Positions 31,816 through 42,561 are shown, counted from the stretch's first letter. The stretch is DNA of 64,000 nt from Bactrocera neohumeralis (GCF_024586455.1 NW_026089623.1:16000236-16064235), one strand, 5' to 3'. Notes: generated by a model not told the origin, from the letters alone. Numbers and translations: made by a program.

Positions 31816-32845
31816 TTCACAAAACGGTTGTTTGTAAGTCCTAAAACTAAAAGAGTCAGATATAGGGTTATATACCAAAGTGATCAGGTGACGAGTAGAG
31901 TCGAAATCCGGATGTTCGTCTGTCCGTCCGTCCGTCTGTCCGTCCGTCCGTCCGTGCAAGCAGTAACTTGAGTAAAAATTGAGATATCATGATGAAACTT
32001 GGTACACGTATTCCTTGGCTCCATAAGAAGGTTAAGTTCGAAGATGGGCAAAATCGGCCACTGCCACGCCCACAAAAATGGCGGAAACCGAAAACCTATA
32101 TAAAGTGTCATAACTAAGCCATAAATAAAGATATTAAAGTGAAATTTGGCACAAAGGATCGCATTAGGTAGGCTCATATTCGGACGTAATTTTTTTGGAA
32201 AAGTAGGAGCGGCCCCGCCCCCTACTAAGTTTTTTGTACATATCTCGGAAACTACTATAGCTATGTCAACCAAACTCTACAGAGTCGTTTTCTTCAGGCA
32301 TTTCTATATACAGTTCAAAAATGGACGAAATCGGATAATAACCACGCCCACCTCCCATACAAAGGTTATGTTGAAAATCACTAAAAGTGCGTTAATCGAC
32401 TAACAAAAAACGTCAGAAACACTAAATTTTACGGAAGAAATTGCAAAAGGAAGCTGCACTCAGGCTTTTTTTCAAAATTGAAAATGGGCGTGGCCTCGCC
32501 CACTTATGGACCAAAAACCATATCTCAGGAACTACTAGACCGATTTCAATGAAATTCGGTATATAATATGTTCTTAACACCCTGATGACATGTATGAAAT
32601 ATGGGTGAAATCGGTTCACAACCACGCCTTCTTCCAATATAACGCTATTTCGAATTCCATCTGATGTCTTCTCTGTATAATACGAGTATATAAATTAGGA
32701 ACCAATGATGATAGCGGAATGAAACTTTACACAAATACGGTATTTGAAAAATATGTAAATGAATGATAATGAAATCTCGATTATCACTTTATCGTGCAAG
32801 AGTATAAAATGTTCGGTGACACCCGAACTTAGCCCTTCCTTACTT
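31816..32845 (+). mobile_element. DINE-1-like family B, 5' end lost in the gap
   Basis: Second copy of the repeat at 27254, starting TTCACAAAACGG after the gap. It has its own microsatellite length (GTCCGTCCGTCCGTCT region) and the same 3' stem-loop. Confidence 0.85.
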
Positions 32846-33224
32846 TTTTTTGCACGTTTGTTCACATGCATTTTTATATACATATAAATTTTTTCGTTTT
32901 TGCCAACTTTTGTCACCATCGGTTTTTGTTCACAGTTTTCACAGTTCTCTTTTTTATTCCAAATTTTTTGTCAGTACTGTTTTCTTTTCGTTTTGTCACC
33001 AACGGTTTTGTTTTTTTTGTTTTTGTCACCACCGTTTTGTTCGTTTGCTAACTTTTTCACTACTGTTTTTTTTCTAATTAGTTTAGTTTTAATTAGTTTA
33101 TTTCTAATTTTGTTACCGCGTAACTGTGATTAATTTGTTACCGCGTGACCGTGATTATTTTATTAACACGTGACCGTAGTTATTTTGTCACCACTAGTGC
33201 CGTCCGGTACGGCTCGAAGGACCA

Positions 33225-33461
33225 TGTGAATTTTGTTAATAGAATAAATTCACGGCACTCACTTTTAATGCGATTGAAGTCGATAACGTTCGAAAAAATG
33301 ATAAATTGGTCGGTTGCGTATACGCGCACGGATCGATCGAGAAAGAGGCTCGGCGCCGTCCGCCAGTCCCTTCTGTTAATTGTGTTCGGTGTCCTCGGGT
33401 GTGTGGTGTATATGATGCAGGTGTGTTATATTATGTGGGGAGTCAGAAGCTCATTTAGCCG
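33225..33461 (-). repeat. Duplicate of BEL-1 5' LTR
   Basis: Same as 28715-28951, with the same primer site at its left and GGATC at its right (33462-33466). It has no internal BEL-1 body because the duplicated copy starts at the gap. Confidence 0.85.
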
Positions 33462-33466
33462 GGATC

Positions 33467-34410
33467 TAATATCAATTTTAAATGAAGACTAACTCTTTTA
33501 TTTGTATTTGTCTTGTTTTGTCCAACTCTTTCAATAGTCATAGATTCTTTACTGGAAGATTTAATTTATTTTTCAATTCTTTGGGTATGAGGTGAACTTG
33601 AGACCCATTATCTAATAAGGCTCGTGCCTTTATTATTTTTCCATCACGACCTTTTATACCAACAATTGCTGTGGTTAGCAGGACATGTTTAGAATCATTT
33701 TTTAATCTCCCATTTGCTTTAAAGGATTTATCTTTGTGGAACCATAAACCTCTTAATTTAGTTTTTAAAATACACATTTTATACGTGTCTGAAACATTTT
33801 GAGAGACTACGAGTTGCTCAAACAATTCTTTAAAAGTATGCCACTGAGCGTAATCTCCTGAAAAAATGGGAATGTCAACTTGAGGCAACGTAAAATTGGC
33901 ATCATTTTTTTGTTAATAGATTTTAATTCCGAGTTTGTAAAATCTATTTCTTAAATCATATAACTTACTTAATAACTCTTCATTTTCGTGCTGGCTAATA
34001 AATTCAAGCACAGTATCACTTTAAAGCACTTTTAAGCACTTTTTCTATAAGTTTCTCTACGCTGTCTAGAGAGCATAAGTATTTCGTTTATTTCGCAGTC
34101 TTCAAATTTTTTCTAATTCTGTTAATAAGAACTGAAGCCTGCGAACTATTTTCTTGATTTATAGCAATCAATTCGCTTAAATTGGCGTACGCTGTCAAAT
34201 AAGGTACCTACCGTCCCTTCTACGTCATTTTTAAAATAATTATTTTAATAATAATTTTTATTTTTGGGATCTTTGGACACTTCTAAATGGTTTTGTTGAA
34301 ACTCTGACCATTTTTTGTACAAACTATCTTGGAGTTTTTCTAAATTTCCTAAATCTTTACGCAACTAAGGTGTTAAATCGGTACACAGCTGTCATAAACA
34401 AACTGGTTGC
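33467..34410 (-). pseudogene. Duplicate of BEL-3 Gag-protease relic
   Basis: Protein text is identical to the copy at 28957-29900 over the clear frame (33888-33538): the DUF1759 core FSGDYAQWHTFKELFEQL joined to the protease motif ALLDNGSQVHL. Small indels further upstream distinguish the two copies, for example at about 34110-34145. It has the same deletion junction, so the two derive from one event, either by recent duplication or as two alleles. It is non-functional. Confidence 0.85.
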
Positions 34411-35154
34411 CAGATGTCGCTCATATTTGGCATAGAATTAGGGACAGCTATAGCAACTTAGCCAAAAGCATTGTTTTGGAATATCATTAACCAATGGAAT
34501 TTAAGTTACAATTTCTTTTTATTTTTATGTCACAATATATATCGTTCTAAATTTATTTGCGGCAATACGGTTGTTGCTGTCCGTAGCTGTTCCTGTCCGT
34601 AGCTAGTGCAGAACGCAGTTCTTCTAATTAAAACTTACCAAAACATACCTTCTTTCTAAAATATGTAAAGAAATAGTGACAGGCTTGGCAACATAATAAT
34701 TTGAAAATGAAGTGGCACAATCTCTTAACATTGAAACAGTCGTGTCTAATTTTTTAAAATTAAAAGAACGAAAATATTTAAAAAATTAACAGCTTATTGT
34801 AGTTCTTATTAAAATATTGTTTTTTTATAATTATGGCTCCTTTTACGGGCTTCAACCTAACTTCATTTTTGTTGAAGTTAGAAATTCGGTATTATCGATA
34901 TCAACTCAACCCCTTACTGTTCTGTTCTGTTGAAGTCTTTTCACAACTTCAACTTTTTTTTGGTATTACGGTTGTCAACACTGTGTCAGTGCGGACTAGT
35001 CATCAAAAAATCAATTGCGTTTATTTGGAAAAAATATTTTAATCAATTATTTTGTATATGTACACAAGAGGAGAAAAATCCCGAAGCTGGCAGAGACAGG
35101 CTCAAATTTCAAACAGCAAATATAATATCAGGTGTTTCTTAAATTTATAATTTA

Positions 35155-35308
35155 CTAGCGGCCCAGAACGTGCTTCGCTACGTATAAAGTATAAAGTGAA
35201 ACTTAAAGATTCAGTACAGGTACAGGGTCAGCATATCTATTTCGTGCATTACGGTCACGCTGCGACGCATTATTTTTTGCGCGTTCATCTGTAGTCTGTG
35301 ATCGGCCA
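35155..35308 (-). mobile_element. Duplicate Helitron 3' terminal fragment
   Basis: Same CTAG terminus as at 30654. Here it is cut after GTGATCGGC, where LTR-like filler begins. Confidence 0.65.
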
Positions 35309-35542
35309 CTCACCATATAATAGAATTTCACTTTTTATATGTATAGATTAAACAAGTAAGTAACAAGTGTATGCCAGATACATAAATAAATACGTTGAGC
35401 GGAACATTTCTTATCCCTAAAGCGGCAACTTTACGTAAAACATTTCGAGTTCTAAAATTAGTACGAAACAAAAAGAAATGCAAGACAAATTGCATTTGGC
35501 AATATTTATTTTAAATAAATAAAAAAACAAACCAGTAAGGAA

Positions 35543-35644
35543 AGGCTAAGTTCGGGTGTCACCGAACATTTTATACTCTCGCATGATAAAGTGATAATCG
35601 AGATTTCATTATCCGTCATTTACATATTTTTCAAATAATCAGTA
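35543..35644 (-). repeat. DINE-1-like family B, 3' fragment beside BEL-2
   Basis: Same fragment as at 31563, again truncated at TTTTTCAAAT and joined to the BEL-2 LTR start (compare CAGTAATTTTTGTA with the LTR start TGTATTTTTGTA). Confidence 0.8.
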
Positions 35645-36107
35645 ATTTTTGTAAAACCATATAATAGAATTTCACAAAGTGGTTATTAGCTTCGAATTTT
35701 ATTACTCCACAAGGTATGAATAATATGTATGTATAATATATATATAATATATTGAGTTAAGTAAGCGGAAGGATTTACAATTTATTTGTGCACATATGTA
35801 AAAATATAAAAAAAACTTAATTATAACCAGATGTTCGCGAAAAAAGGGTAGCCAAAAACGGAATCGGTCTGTTCGGATGGATGTCGAATCGCCAGAGTGC
35901 CTTTTTGATCAGTTGTCTGTCCTTTTGTACTTTGGTTCGGCGAAAGTAGATGATGGTGTGTGATGTCATTGTGTGTGTGTTAGAGCGTGGTGTGCAGCGA
36001 AGAAAATGATGATGAGTGTGGGGAATGTGGCGTACCAATGTTGCATACCAGGATGTGTGGGATGGTGTTGACGGGCAGAAGTGGGAAGGCTGATACCCAT
36101 TTAGCCA
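35645..36107 (-). repeat. BEL-2 3' LTR
   Basis: It shares with 44266-44772 the blocks GTGGTTATTAG, AAGCGGAAGGA, GATGTTCGCGAAAAAA and TCGAATCGCCAGAGTG, plus a GTGTGGGATGGTG block. It starts (minus) TGGCTAAATGGGTATCAG just after the purine tract. The far end is truncated at the DINE fragment; the block GTACGTGGCACCTTTTTCGC present at 31675 is missing here. Confidence 0.8.
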
Positions 36108-36121
36108 TCCTGGCCCCCCTA
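36108..36121 (-). promoter_or_regulatory. BEL-2 polypurine tract
   Basis: AGGGGGGCCAGGA on the minus strand lies directly before the TG start of the 3' LTR, the place and composition expected for the plus-strand primer. Confidence 0.7.
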
Positions 36122-36130
36122 GGCAAAGTT

Positions 36131-36740
36131 TTAGCCTAGTAGTCGCTGGAGTTGTTGCAACGTAGCTACCACGTTGCTGAGACCGGTTGGACGGCGCGTT
36201 TGTGGCCTAGTACGCTGCCGTCGTGTTACATTGTGGTGGTGTCGCGGACGCGAGTCATCCGGAGTAGGTATTGGCCTTCGCGGTTGCTGTCGGTTTGAAC
36301 GTCTTTTACCCCCGCTGGTTGCGTGGGGCAGAGTGTCGCCCTGTCTCGGGGCTAGTAATACGGTGCAGCATAGTGTGGTGCGGAAGCATACACATTTGGC
36401 ACACATAGCCGGACGTACACTCCTGTGTTGTATGAGTAGGCGACAGGCAACTCAGGCAATGGCCATGGGCCCGGGCAACCTGCTGGCGTTGTTGAGGTGG
36501 CATCCCTTTAAATATGCCGCAGCGTGGCAACCTGTGAGGACGACAACACAGAGGACATCGGATGCGAGGTACCTCATTCTGTTGCGACGTCGGAGTTGCT
36601 CGGATTGCATTGCGTGCAGCGGTTGACGGCATTGTTGCCGTGATGGTTCGCGGAGCTGGTGTTGGGACAGCCCCAGGGCGTGGAACGTGGACAGCCGAAC
36701 GGACGGTTGGCATTGGTGCTGTTGCCGCATCGATATCCAT
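36131..36740 (-). CDS. Extra BEL-2 ORF: zinc-knuckle, Arg/Pro-rich protein (one frame change)
   Basis: This lies between pol and the 3' LTR, where env would be in BEL elements that have one, but it shows no signal peptide or membrane segment. After a Pro/Ala/Thr-rich N terminus, about residues 60-125 carry CPLCCRPHRLPRC, CLSCLSPTHTTQEC and CQMCMLPHHTMLH. The Cys/His spacing is nearly identical to the Gag nucleocapsid region of BEL-2 (CELCTGGHKLKTC, CTNCLSHAHNLTNC, CVYCHKRHHSMLH). A Gln/Arg/Pro-rich basic tail follows, ending GLSNVVATLQQLQRLLG. The tail is in a different frame from the knuckles, with the overlap at 36406-36306. This is either one indel or frameshifting. A remnant in BEL-1 supports a family-wide ORF. 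RNA/DNA binding is likely; the role is unknown. Confidence 0.65.
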
Positions 36741-36923
36741 ATTTATCTATAGAAGAGGTTATCGTCATTAGATATTTGTTAAATATAGTAGTGAACTATG
36801 TTGCCACGTGGTGTGGCATGAGTGGGTCGTCATGTGGATCGACCCTTTTACGTTATTTTTGGTATTTAATAAATTATTGTTTGTGATATATTTGGCGGTT
36901 TTTATCGGTTTATTGTTTACGGT

Positions 36924-39900
36924 TTATATATCGGTTTTTTCGGCGGTTGGCAAAAAACATAGTTTAACGACCGGCCTGGTTAGTGTTCCAGTTTGCGTGC
37001 GGAGATCGACTACGCGAATATGACCGTCGGAGCTGTAGTAAAGCTTCTCTATGCGGCCAAGCCGCCATTCGGTAGGGGGGAGACAATCGTCATTGATCAA
37101 GACACAATCTCCAAGCTGAGGCGCTTTTTCTGGTGTTTTCCACCGGTACCTTCTGTGGAGGTCCTTTAAATAATCTTCTTTCCATCGGCGACTGAATTCA
37201 TGATGGAGAATTTTAATTCGTTCCCATCTGTTTAATAAGGAGAGCGTCTCCACGCCTGGCTCAGGTGTGGCCAGGATGGGCGCTCCTTTAAGAAAGTGGC
37301 CGGGAGTTAGTGCTGTTAAGTCTGAGGGATCTTGCGAGAGAGCTGCGAGAGGCCGTGAGTTGAGAACGGCTTCGATTCTAGTTAACAAGGTCGTGAATTC
37401 TTCATAATTGAATTTATAGTTGCCAGCTAGCTTCTTGAAATGAGTTTTGAAGCTTTTTACAGCTGATTCCCATAAACCGCCCATATGAGGGGCGCTTGGG
37501 GGGATGAACTGCCAATTGATACCTTGCGGAGCGTATTTTTGGACAATGTCAGGTGAGACTTGTTTCATGAAATCTACAAACTGTTTTTCTGTAGCTCGTT
37601 GTGCTCCGATAAATGTTTTGCCATTATCGCTCATTATTTTTGCTGGAAAGCCACGTCGTCCGACGAAGCGGGCAAATGCCGCGAGAAAAGCCTCCGTCGT
37701 CAGATTAGTACACAGCTCAAGGTGTACTGCTTTTGTCGTGAAACAGACAAAGACAGCCACGTAGCCCTTCATTAGGGTGGGAGATCTTAGCATGGACGCC
37801 TTTATCATAAAAGGCCCAGCAAAATCGACACCTGTGGTGGTGAAGGGCAGAGCGAAATTGCAGCGTTCAGGTGGAAGTGCTGCCATAATCTGGGTTCGCA
37901 TTTTCTGCTTATGCATAGTGCAGATCTTGCACATGAAAATGCACTTCTTTATTTGGGGCTTAAGTCGGGGTATATACAATTCTTGGCGAACCATATGTTG
38001 CATGAGGCGATGTTCGGCATGGAGCATTAGTATGTGGATATATGCGATGAATAAGGTGGCAAATGGACACCTCTCAGGTATAATTATAGGGTGGCGTTCA
38101 TTATATGTTAGGCTTGAATTTGCAAGCCGACCATTCGCACGAAGCAGACCTTTCGTGTCTAGAAATGGATTTAATACTAAGAGTGAGCTCTTTTTATCAA
38201 TCGGCTTCAGTTCTCTTAATAATGATATGTCGCGGCTGAAGTAGCGCGTTTGGGTTGATGTGATAAGGGCGATTTTTGCGTTTTGCAAGTCTTGGTGCGT
38301 CAAAGTATCGCATTGGGGATAGGTTGCCCCTTTAACTTTATGCTTGAGTCGCTCTATGAATCTGAGCATATAGGCGACTACTCTGAGCGCTCGGGGGAAC
38401 GATGAGAATCGTTCAAGGATGTCAGTATCATCCAGGGTTGTATGATAAGTGTCGATTTTTCGACTTTCTGGGGCAATTATGTTGCGCATGGGCGATTGTG
38501 GCCAAGAATCGGGAGATTCTGTTAACCATCGGGGGCCATTCCACCAGAGGGTGGAGGTGGCGAGATGCAGAGGTTTGCATCCTCTTGTACCTAGATCAGC
38601 AGGATTGTCAGCACTGGCTACGTGTCGCCAAGTGGCTGATCCTACTAGGTCAAGTATTTGAGAAGTTCTGTTGGAAATATATGTTTTCCACGCATGTGGT
38701 GGTTTTTCCAACCAGGCTAGAACTATTTCGGAATCGGACCATAGATATAACTTGTATTTTGCCATGTTCAAGTGAGTCTGCACCATGGAGACTAGCTTGG
38801 CTAATAGCAGAGCGCCACAGAGTTCAAGTCGTGGTAGACTTATCGTTTTTAGCGGTGCGACTTTTGCTTTTGCCGCCAGTAGGTGGCTTGTGGTGGCAAT
38901 ATCGCTTTGTGTGCGCACATAAATAGTGGCACAATATGCCTTTTCAGAGGCGTCGCAGAAGCCGTGTAGTTCCACTTTGTATTCGGGGGAATAGTTTACC
39001 CACCGTGGAATTTGTATCTGCGAAATGTCTTTTAGGTTATTAGCAAACTGGGACCATTTTTCTAAGCGAAGAGGCTTCACTTGTTCGTCCCAGTCGGTTC
39101 CGTCTAGCCATAATTCTTGAATCAGGATTTTCGCTTGTATCATAATTGGCGAAAGCCATCCTGCGGGGTCGAAAAGTTTTGCCACCGAGGATAAAATCTG
39201 TCTTTTTGTGATGGCTGATAATGCGGATATGGACTCTGTCGTGTATGAGAACTGGTCAGATATCGCATTCCATTGTATGCCCAGTGTTTTTGTTGTACTT
39301 TCCTTTTCAAATATAAGGAAATTAGTATCCAACAAATGGTCTTTAGGAATATTTTTTAAAATATTTGGGTGATTGGCTGTAATCTTTTTTAAAGGAAACC
39401 CTGCGGTATTGAGGGCATTTATTACCTGTGATAAGGTATCGTATGCTAGTGGAAGACTGTGGCTTCCAGACAGGATATCGTCAACATACGTCTGTGTTTT
39501 TAACACTTGTGTTGCCAGAGGAAATTCTGACTTTGTGTTTTCTGCCAGTTCGTGGAGTGTACGAATGGCTAAGTATGGAGCACAGTTTACGCCAAAGGTT
39601 ACTGTTTTTAATTTAAAGTCGCGTAGTGGACTATTGGCAGATTTTCGGAAAATAATTCGCTGAAAATCTTGATCATCTTTATGTACGAGTATTTGTCGAT
39701 ACATTTTTTCGACATCCCCATTGAATACGTATTTGTATATACGCCAGTTCAATATGAGGAGCATTAGATCTGGTTGGAGTGTGGGTCCCGTAAATAGAAT
39801 GTCATTTAGGGAATTCCCCGAGCTAGTGGTTCTGGAGGCATTGAAGACAACTCTGACTTTTGTTGTTTTTTTGTCAGGCTTTACTACTGCATGATGTGGC

Positions 39901-42335
39901 AAGTAGAAAGAGTAATATTTGCCTCTTATGATTTTTTCACATGGGCTTACTTCCTCCATGTGGTCTAAATGGAGGTATTCTTCTAAGACACCATCATAAT
40001 CTTGTTTGAGCTCACCTTTTCTAAGTAGGTTTTTTTCCATACTTAGAAACTGCTGTATTGCAGAGGTGCGAGAGTGACCTAAGGCGAGTGTGTCTGGAAA
40101 TTGTTGTTTTAGTGGTAGTCGTACGACATACCGACCATTAGCTGATCTAGTAGTTGTGGCTTTATAAAAGTCTTCACAATACTGATCTTCTGGTGTTGCG
40201 ATCGAAATGGGGGGGAGCTCTTCTAACTCCCAAAATTTCCTTAATTGTGAATTAAGGTATTCGTTGGATATTTCTTCAACTTCAGTTGTCATGGTAGAAA
40301 CTGTTTCAGTAACTAGTCCACTTAGTATCCAACCGAAGATAGTGTTTTGAGCTAGAAGGGTGTTTGAGATTTTTTCAACACCTTCTAGTATAATTTGCGG
40401 TATAAGGTCGCTGCCTATTAGGATGTCTATTTGAGCTGGCTTGTTGCAGTTGGGATCTGCTAGAGTCAGGTGTGAAATTTTATCCCAATGCTTGCTATTT
40501 ATTTGATAGCTTGGAAGCATGTTTGTTAGTTGCGGTAAGACAATAGCATTTGCTTGAATGCGCTTATCCGCTTGGGGGGAAATTAGGGTAATGGGGCATA
40601 TTTTGTTAGAGTTTTGTACTACTCTTCCGCCCATTCCCGTAATTTCAAATTTTGCTGGCCTTGTTGGCAATTTTAATTTATTTTGTGCCTTAGACGCTAT
40701 AAAGGATCGTTGTGATCCTTGGTCTATTAAGGCTCTAAGTTTAAACAGTTCTCCTCTGTGTTCGATGGAGACCACTGCTGTTGGTAGTAATACCTTACTT
40801 TGATTCTCGCTGTGTAGCGTTTGAGTTTTTAATGCCTTTGAGCAGCATGGTGTCTCTTGGCAAATTTCGAGATTTTGTGTTTCGGGAGTTGCTGTTGCAA
40901 CTAAACCCGTGGCTTTTCTTGAGAATGCGTTACTTTGAGGTGTATTGGGAGACATGTTGTAATGTAACATGGAATGATGTCTTTTATGACAATATACGCA
41001 GTTGAATTTGCTTTCGCAATTAGTAAGATTGTGCGCGTGGGACAAGCAGTTTGTACAGAGTCTTTTTGACCTGACAAAGTTGTTCCTTTCGTTTATATTT
41101 AATTTTTTAAACTTCTCGCAAGTTTTGAGTTTATGCCCTCCTGTACATAGTTCGCATGACGTATATTTGTTCTGTTCAGATGTGAACGATTGTGCTTTGA
41201 AAAAGCTTCTATTTAAATTGTTGTTGTTATTGACTTGGGGTCTATTAAAGCTTCTGTTTAGGTCGTGTTGAACGTTTTTAGTTCTGACTGTTTTTTTATC
41301 TACCCTTTCCGCAATTTCATATTGGGTAGTTAAGAAATCTTTCATTTGCTGCCACGTTGGGCAGTCTCTTCTTGATGAGAGCGATTGCTCCCATAGAAGT
41401 AATGATTTTTCTGGTAATGCTGCGGTGCATATGTTTACCAGAATAGGGTCCCAGTTGTCTGTGGGAACATTTTGTGTCGATAGAACCGACAAACAATTTG
41501 AAACAGTGGATTCTAATTTTATGAATTCTTCACTTGTTTCTTTTTGAATTTTCGGCAAGTTCATGAGCATGGTTACTTGCTTGTCGACCAATATTCTTTT
41601 GTTTTCATATCTTGCTTTCAGAGCTTCCCAAGCCAAATTGAAATTGTCATCACTTAATGCGAACTGTTTTACTATTACGCCTGCTTGACCTTTTGTTTTG
41701 TATCGGAGATGATACAATTTTTGCGCTTGTGATAATTTTGGATGGTTTATGTACACGGCTGTAAACATGTCCCGGAAGGACGGCCATTGTTCATAACCTC
41801 CATGAAATATTTCCGTATCACACGCTGGCACTTTGAGATGAATGCCTGTTGCCTCTTGGGCTTGCACTTGTGGTAACTCTACTCTACTGTGGGGAGTAGG
41901 TGCAATTGACTTTATAAGTTTTAATTGATCTGCGATCATAATTTTTGTGTCTTCATACTGGTCTAAGCAGTTTTCAAATTTGGCGTATGCAGAAGATTTA
42001 AAGTTTTCTGGTAGATCTGAATCGTCAGTATCTACAATTGTGTCATATGCAGCTTGGAGACGTGTCCAAAAATTTTCAAGCGTTTGGCTTTTTATTTCTA
42101 GCGCCGATTCAGAATTGTCTTGAATCGGCGAGGCAAATCGAGTGCAGTATTTTATTAGACAGTCACTCTCAGAAATGAATTTAGAGTATGATATGTCTTT
42201 CCCCCTCTTTTGTTTTGTAGCACCTTGCTTAGAGCGTGTAGCTTCTGCAGGTGTACATGGACTCTTATCGTCAGAAATCATTTTGGGAATTTTCAAGAAT
42301 TGAGATGTTTTAGATTCTTTTGAATCTATATTCAT
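36924..42335 (-). CDS. BEL/Pao Gag-Pol polyprotein, uninterrupted (1803 aa)
   Basis: This polyprotein should build the particle and copy and insert the element. Approximate layout: Gag with the DUF1759 core (HGGYEQWPSFRDMF, about 180-195); zinc knuckles CELCTGGHKLKTC (about 395) and CTNCLSHAHNLTNC (about 428); an aspartic protease-type motif ALIDQGSQRSF (about 533), with D-Q-G-S rather than D-S/T-G-S. Reverse transcriptase has RVVFNASRTTSSGNSL (about 830) and catalytic YVDDILSG (about 953). RNase H-like text includes LHGFCDASEKAYCA (about 1125). The integrase H2C2 finger (about 1435-1475) is followed by TGVDFAGPF (Asp), MSDNGKTF (Asp) and GGLWESAVKSF (Glu). A DUF5641 tail runs to LTRPVVKLCFLPT. 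No stop or frameshift is present; the start Met is that of MNIDSKESKT, matching BEL-1 Gag. It is possibly active or recently so. Confidence 0.93.
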   Translation of the reverse strand: MNIDSKESKTSQFLKIPKMISDDKSPCTPAEATRSKQGATKQKRGKDISYSKFISESDCLIKYCTRFASPIQDNSESALEIKSQTLENFWTRLQAAYDTIVDTDDSDLPENFKSSAYAKFENCLDQYEDTKIMIADQLKLIKSIAPTPHSRVELPQVQAQEATGIHLKVPACDTEIFHGGYEQWPSFRDMFTAVYINHPKLSQAQKLYHLRYKTKGQAGVIVKQFALSDDNFNLAWEALKARYENKRILVDKQVTMLMNLPKIQKETSEEFIKLESTVSNCLSVLSTQNVPTDNWDPILVNICTAALPEKSLLLWEQSLSSRRDCPTWQQMKDFLTTQYEIAERVDKKTVRTKNVQHDLNRSFNRPQVNNNNNLNRSFFKAQSFTSEQNKYTSCELCTGGHKLKTCEKFKKLNINERNNFVRSKRLCTNCLSHAHNLTNCESKFNCVYCHKRHHSMLHYNMSPNTPQSNAFSRKATGLVATATPETQNLEICQETPCCSKALKTQTLHSENQSKVLLPTAVVSIEHRGELFKLRALIDQGSQRSFIASKAQNKLKLPTRPAKFEITGMGGRVVQNSNKICPITLISPQADKRIQANAIVLPQLTNMLPSYQINSKHWDKISHLTLADPNCNKPAQIDILIGSDLIPQIILEGVEKISNTLLAQNTIFGWILSGLVTETVSTMTTEVEEISNEYLNSQLRKFWELEELPPISIATPEDQYCEDFYKATTTRSANGRYVVRLPLKQQFPDTLALGHSRTSAIQQFLSMEKNLLRKGELKQDYDGVLEEYLHLDHMEEVSPCEKIIRGKYYSFYLPHHAVVKPDKKTTKVRVVFNASRTTSSGNSLNDILFTGPTLQPDLMLLILNWRIYKYVFNGDVEKMYRQILVHKDDQDFQRIIFRKSANSPLRDFKLKTVTFGVNCAPYLAIRTLHELAENTKSEFPLATQVLKTQTYVDDILSGSHSLPLAYDTLSQVINALNTAGFPLKKITANHPNILKNIPKDHLLDTNFLIFEKESTTKTLGIQWNAISDQFSYTTESISALSAITKRQILSSVAKLFDPAGWLSPIMIQAKILIQELWLDGTDWDEQVKPLRLEKWSQFANNLKDISQIQIPRWVNYSPEYKVELHGFCDASEKAYCATIYVRTQSDIATTSHLLAAKAKVAPLKTISLPRLELCGALLLAKLVSMVQTHLNMAKYKLYLWSDSEIVLAWLEKPPHAWKTYISNRTSQILDLVGSATWRHVASADNPADLGTRGCKPLHLATSTLWWNGPRWLTESPDSWPQSPMRNIIAPESRKIDTYHTTLDDTDILERFSSFPRALRVVAYMLRFIERLKHKVKGATYPQCDTLTHQDLQNAKIALITSTQTRYFSRDISLLRELKPIDKKSSLLVLNPFLDTKGLLRANGRLANSSLTYNERHPIIIPERCPFATLFIAYIHILMLHAEHRLMQHMVRQELYIPRLKPQIKKCIFMCKICTMHKQKMRTQIMAALPPERCNFALPFTTTGVDFAGPFMIKASMLRSPTLMKGYVAVFVCFTTKAVHLELCTNLTTEAFLAAFARFVGRRGFPAKIMSDNGKTFIGAQRATEKQFVDFMKQVSPDIVQKYAPQGINWQFIPPSAPHMGGLWESAVKSFKTHFKKLAGNYKFNYEEFTTLLTRIEAVLNSRPLAALSQDPSDLTALTPGHFLKGAPILATPEPGVETLSLLNRWERIKILHHEFSRRWKEDYLKDLHRRYRWKTPEKAPQLGDCVLINDDCLPPTEWRLGRIEKLYYSSDGHIRVVDLRTQTGTLTRPVVKLCFLPTAEKTDI

Positions 42336-42507
42336 TTAGAAATGTAAAATTGTAAAATATTTGTATATATTTTCTTTCAGTGTATACTGAGAACTTTATT
42401 AACCGAAAACTGTTTTATGTAAATAAGAGTTTTTTATTTCCGATAAAATTAATAAAATCCGCGTTTATAGTTTTTATTACTCGCCGTTGTATTTATTTGC
42501 GTTTATG

Positions 42508-42510
<3 letters not shown>

Positions 42511-42540
<30 letters not shown>

Positions 42541-42561
42541 ATAATATAATTTATTATAATA

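Larger units (their letters stand above)
31816..35665 (+). repeat. Large direct duplication, right copy
   Basis: Counterpart of 27298-31715. It starts inside the DINE-1-like repeat and carries the BEL-1 leader, primer site, 5' LTR, GGATC and BEL-3 gag relic, then a Helitron end. It skips the segment equivalent to 30799-31346, with CACTCACCATATAATAGAAT (LTR text) at the join, then continues past the point where the left copy meets the gap into the BEL-2 LTR. No second BEL-1 body lies to its left. Confidence 0.92.

Noticed and set aside
36174..36771. Plus-strand open frames of 150 and 69 codons
   Set aside because: Antisense of the zinc-knuckle ORF, open because of its GC-rich, Arg/Pro-rich composition.
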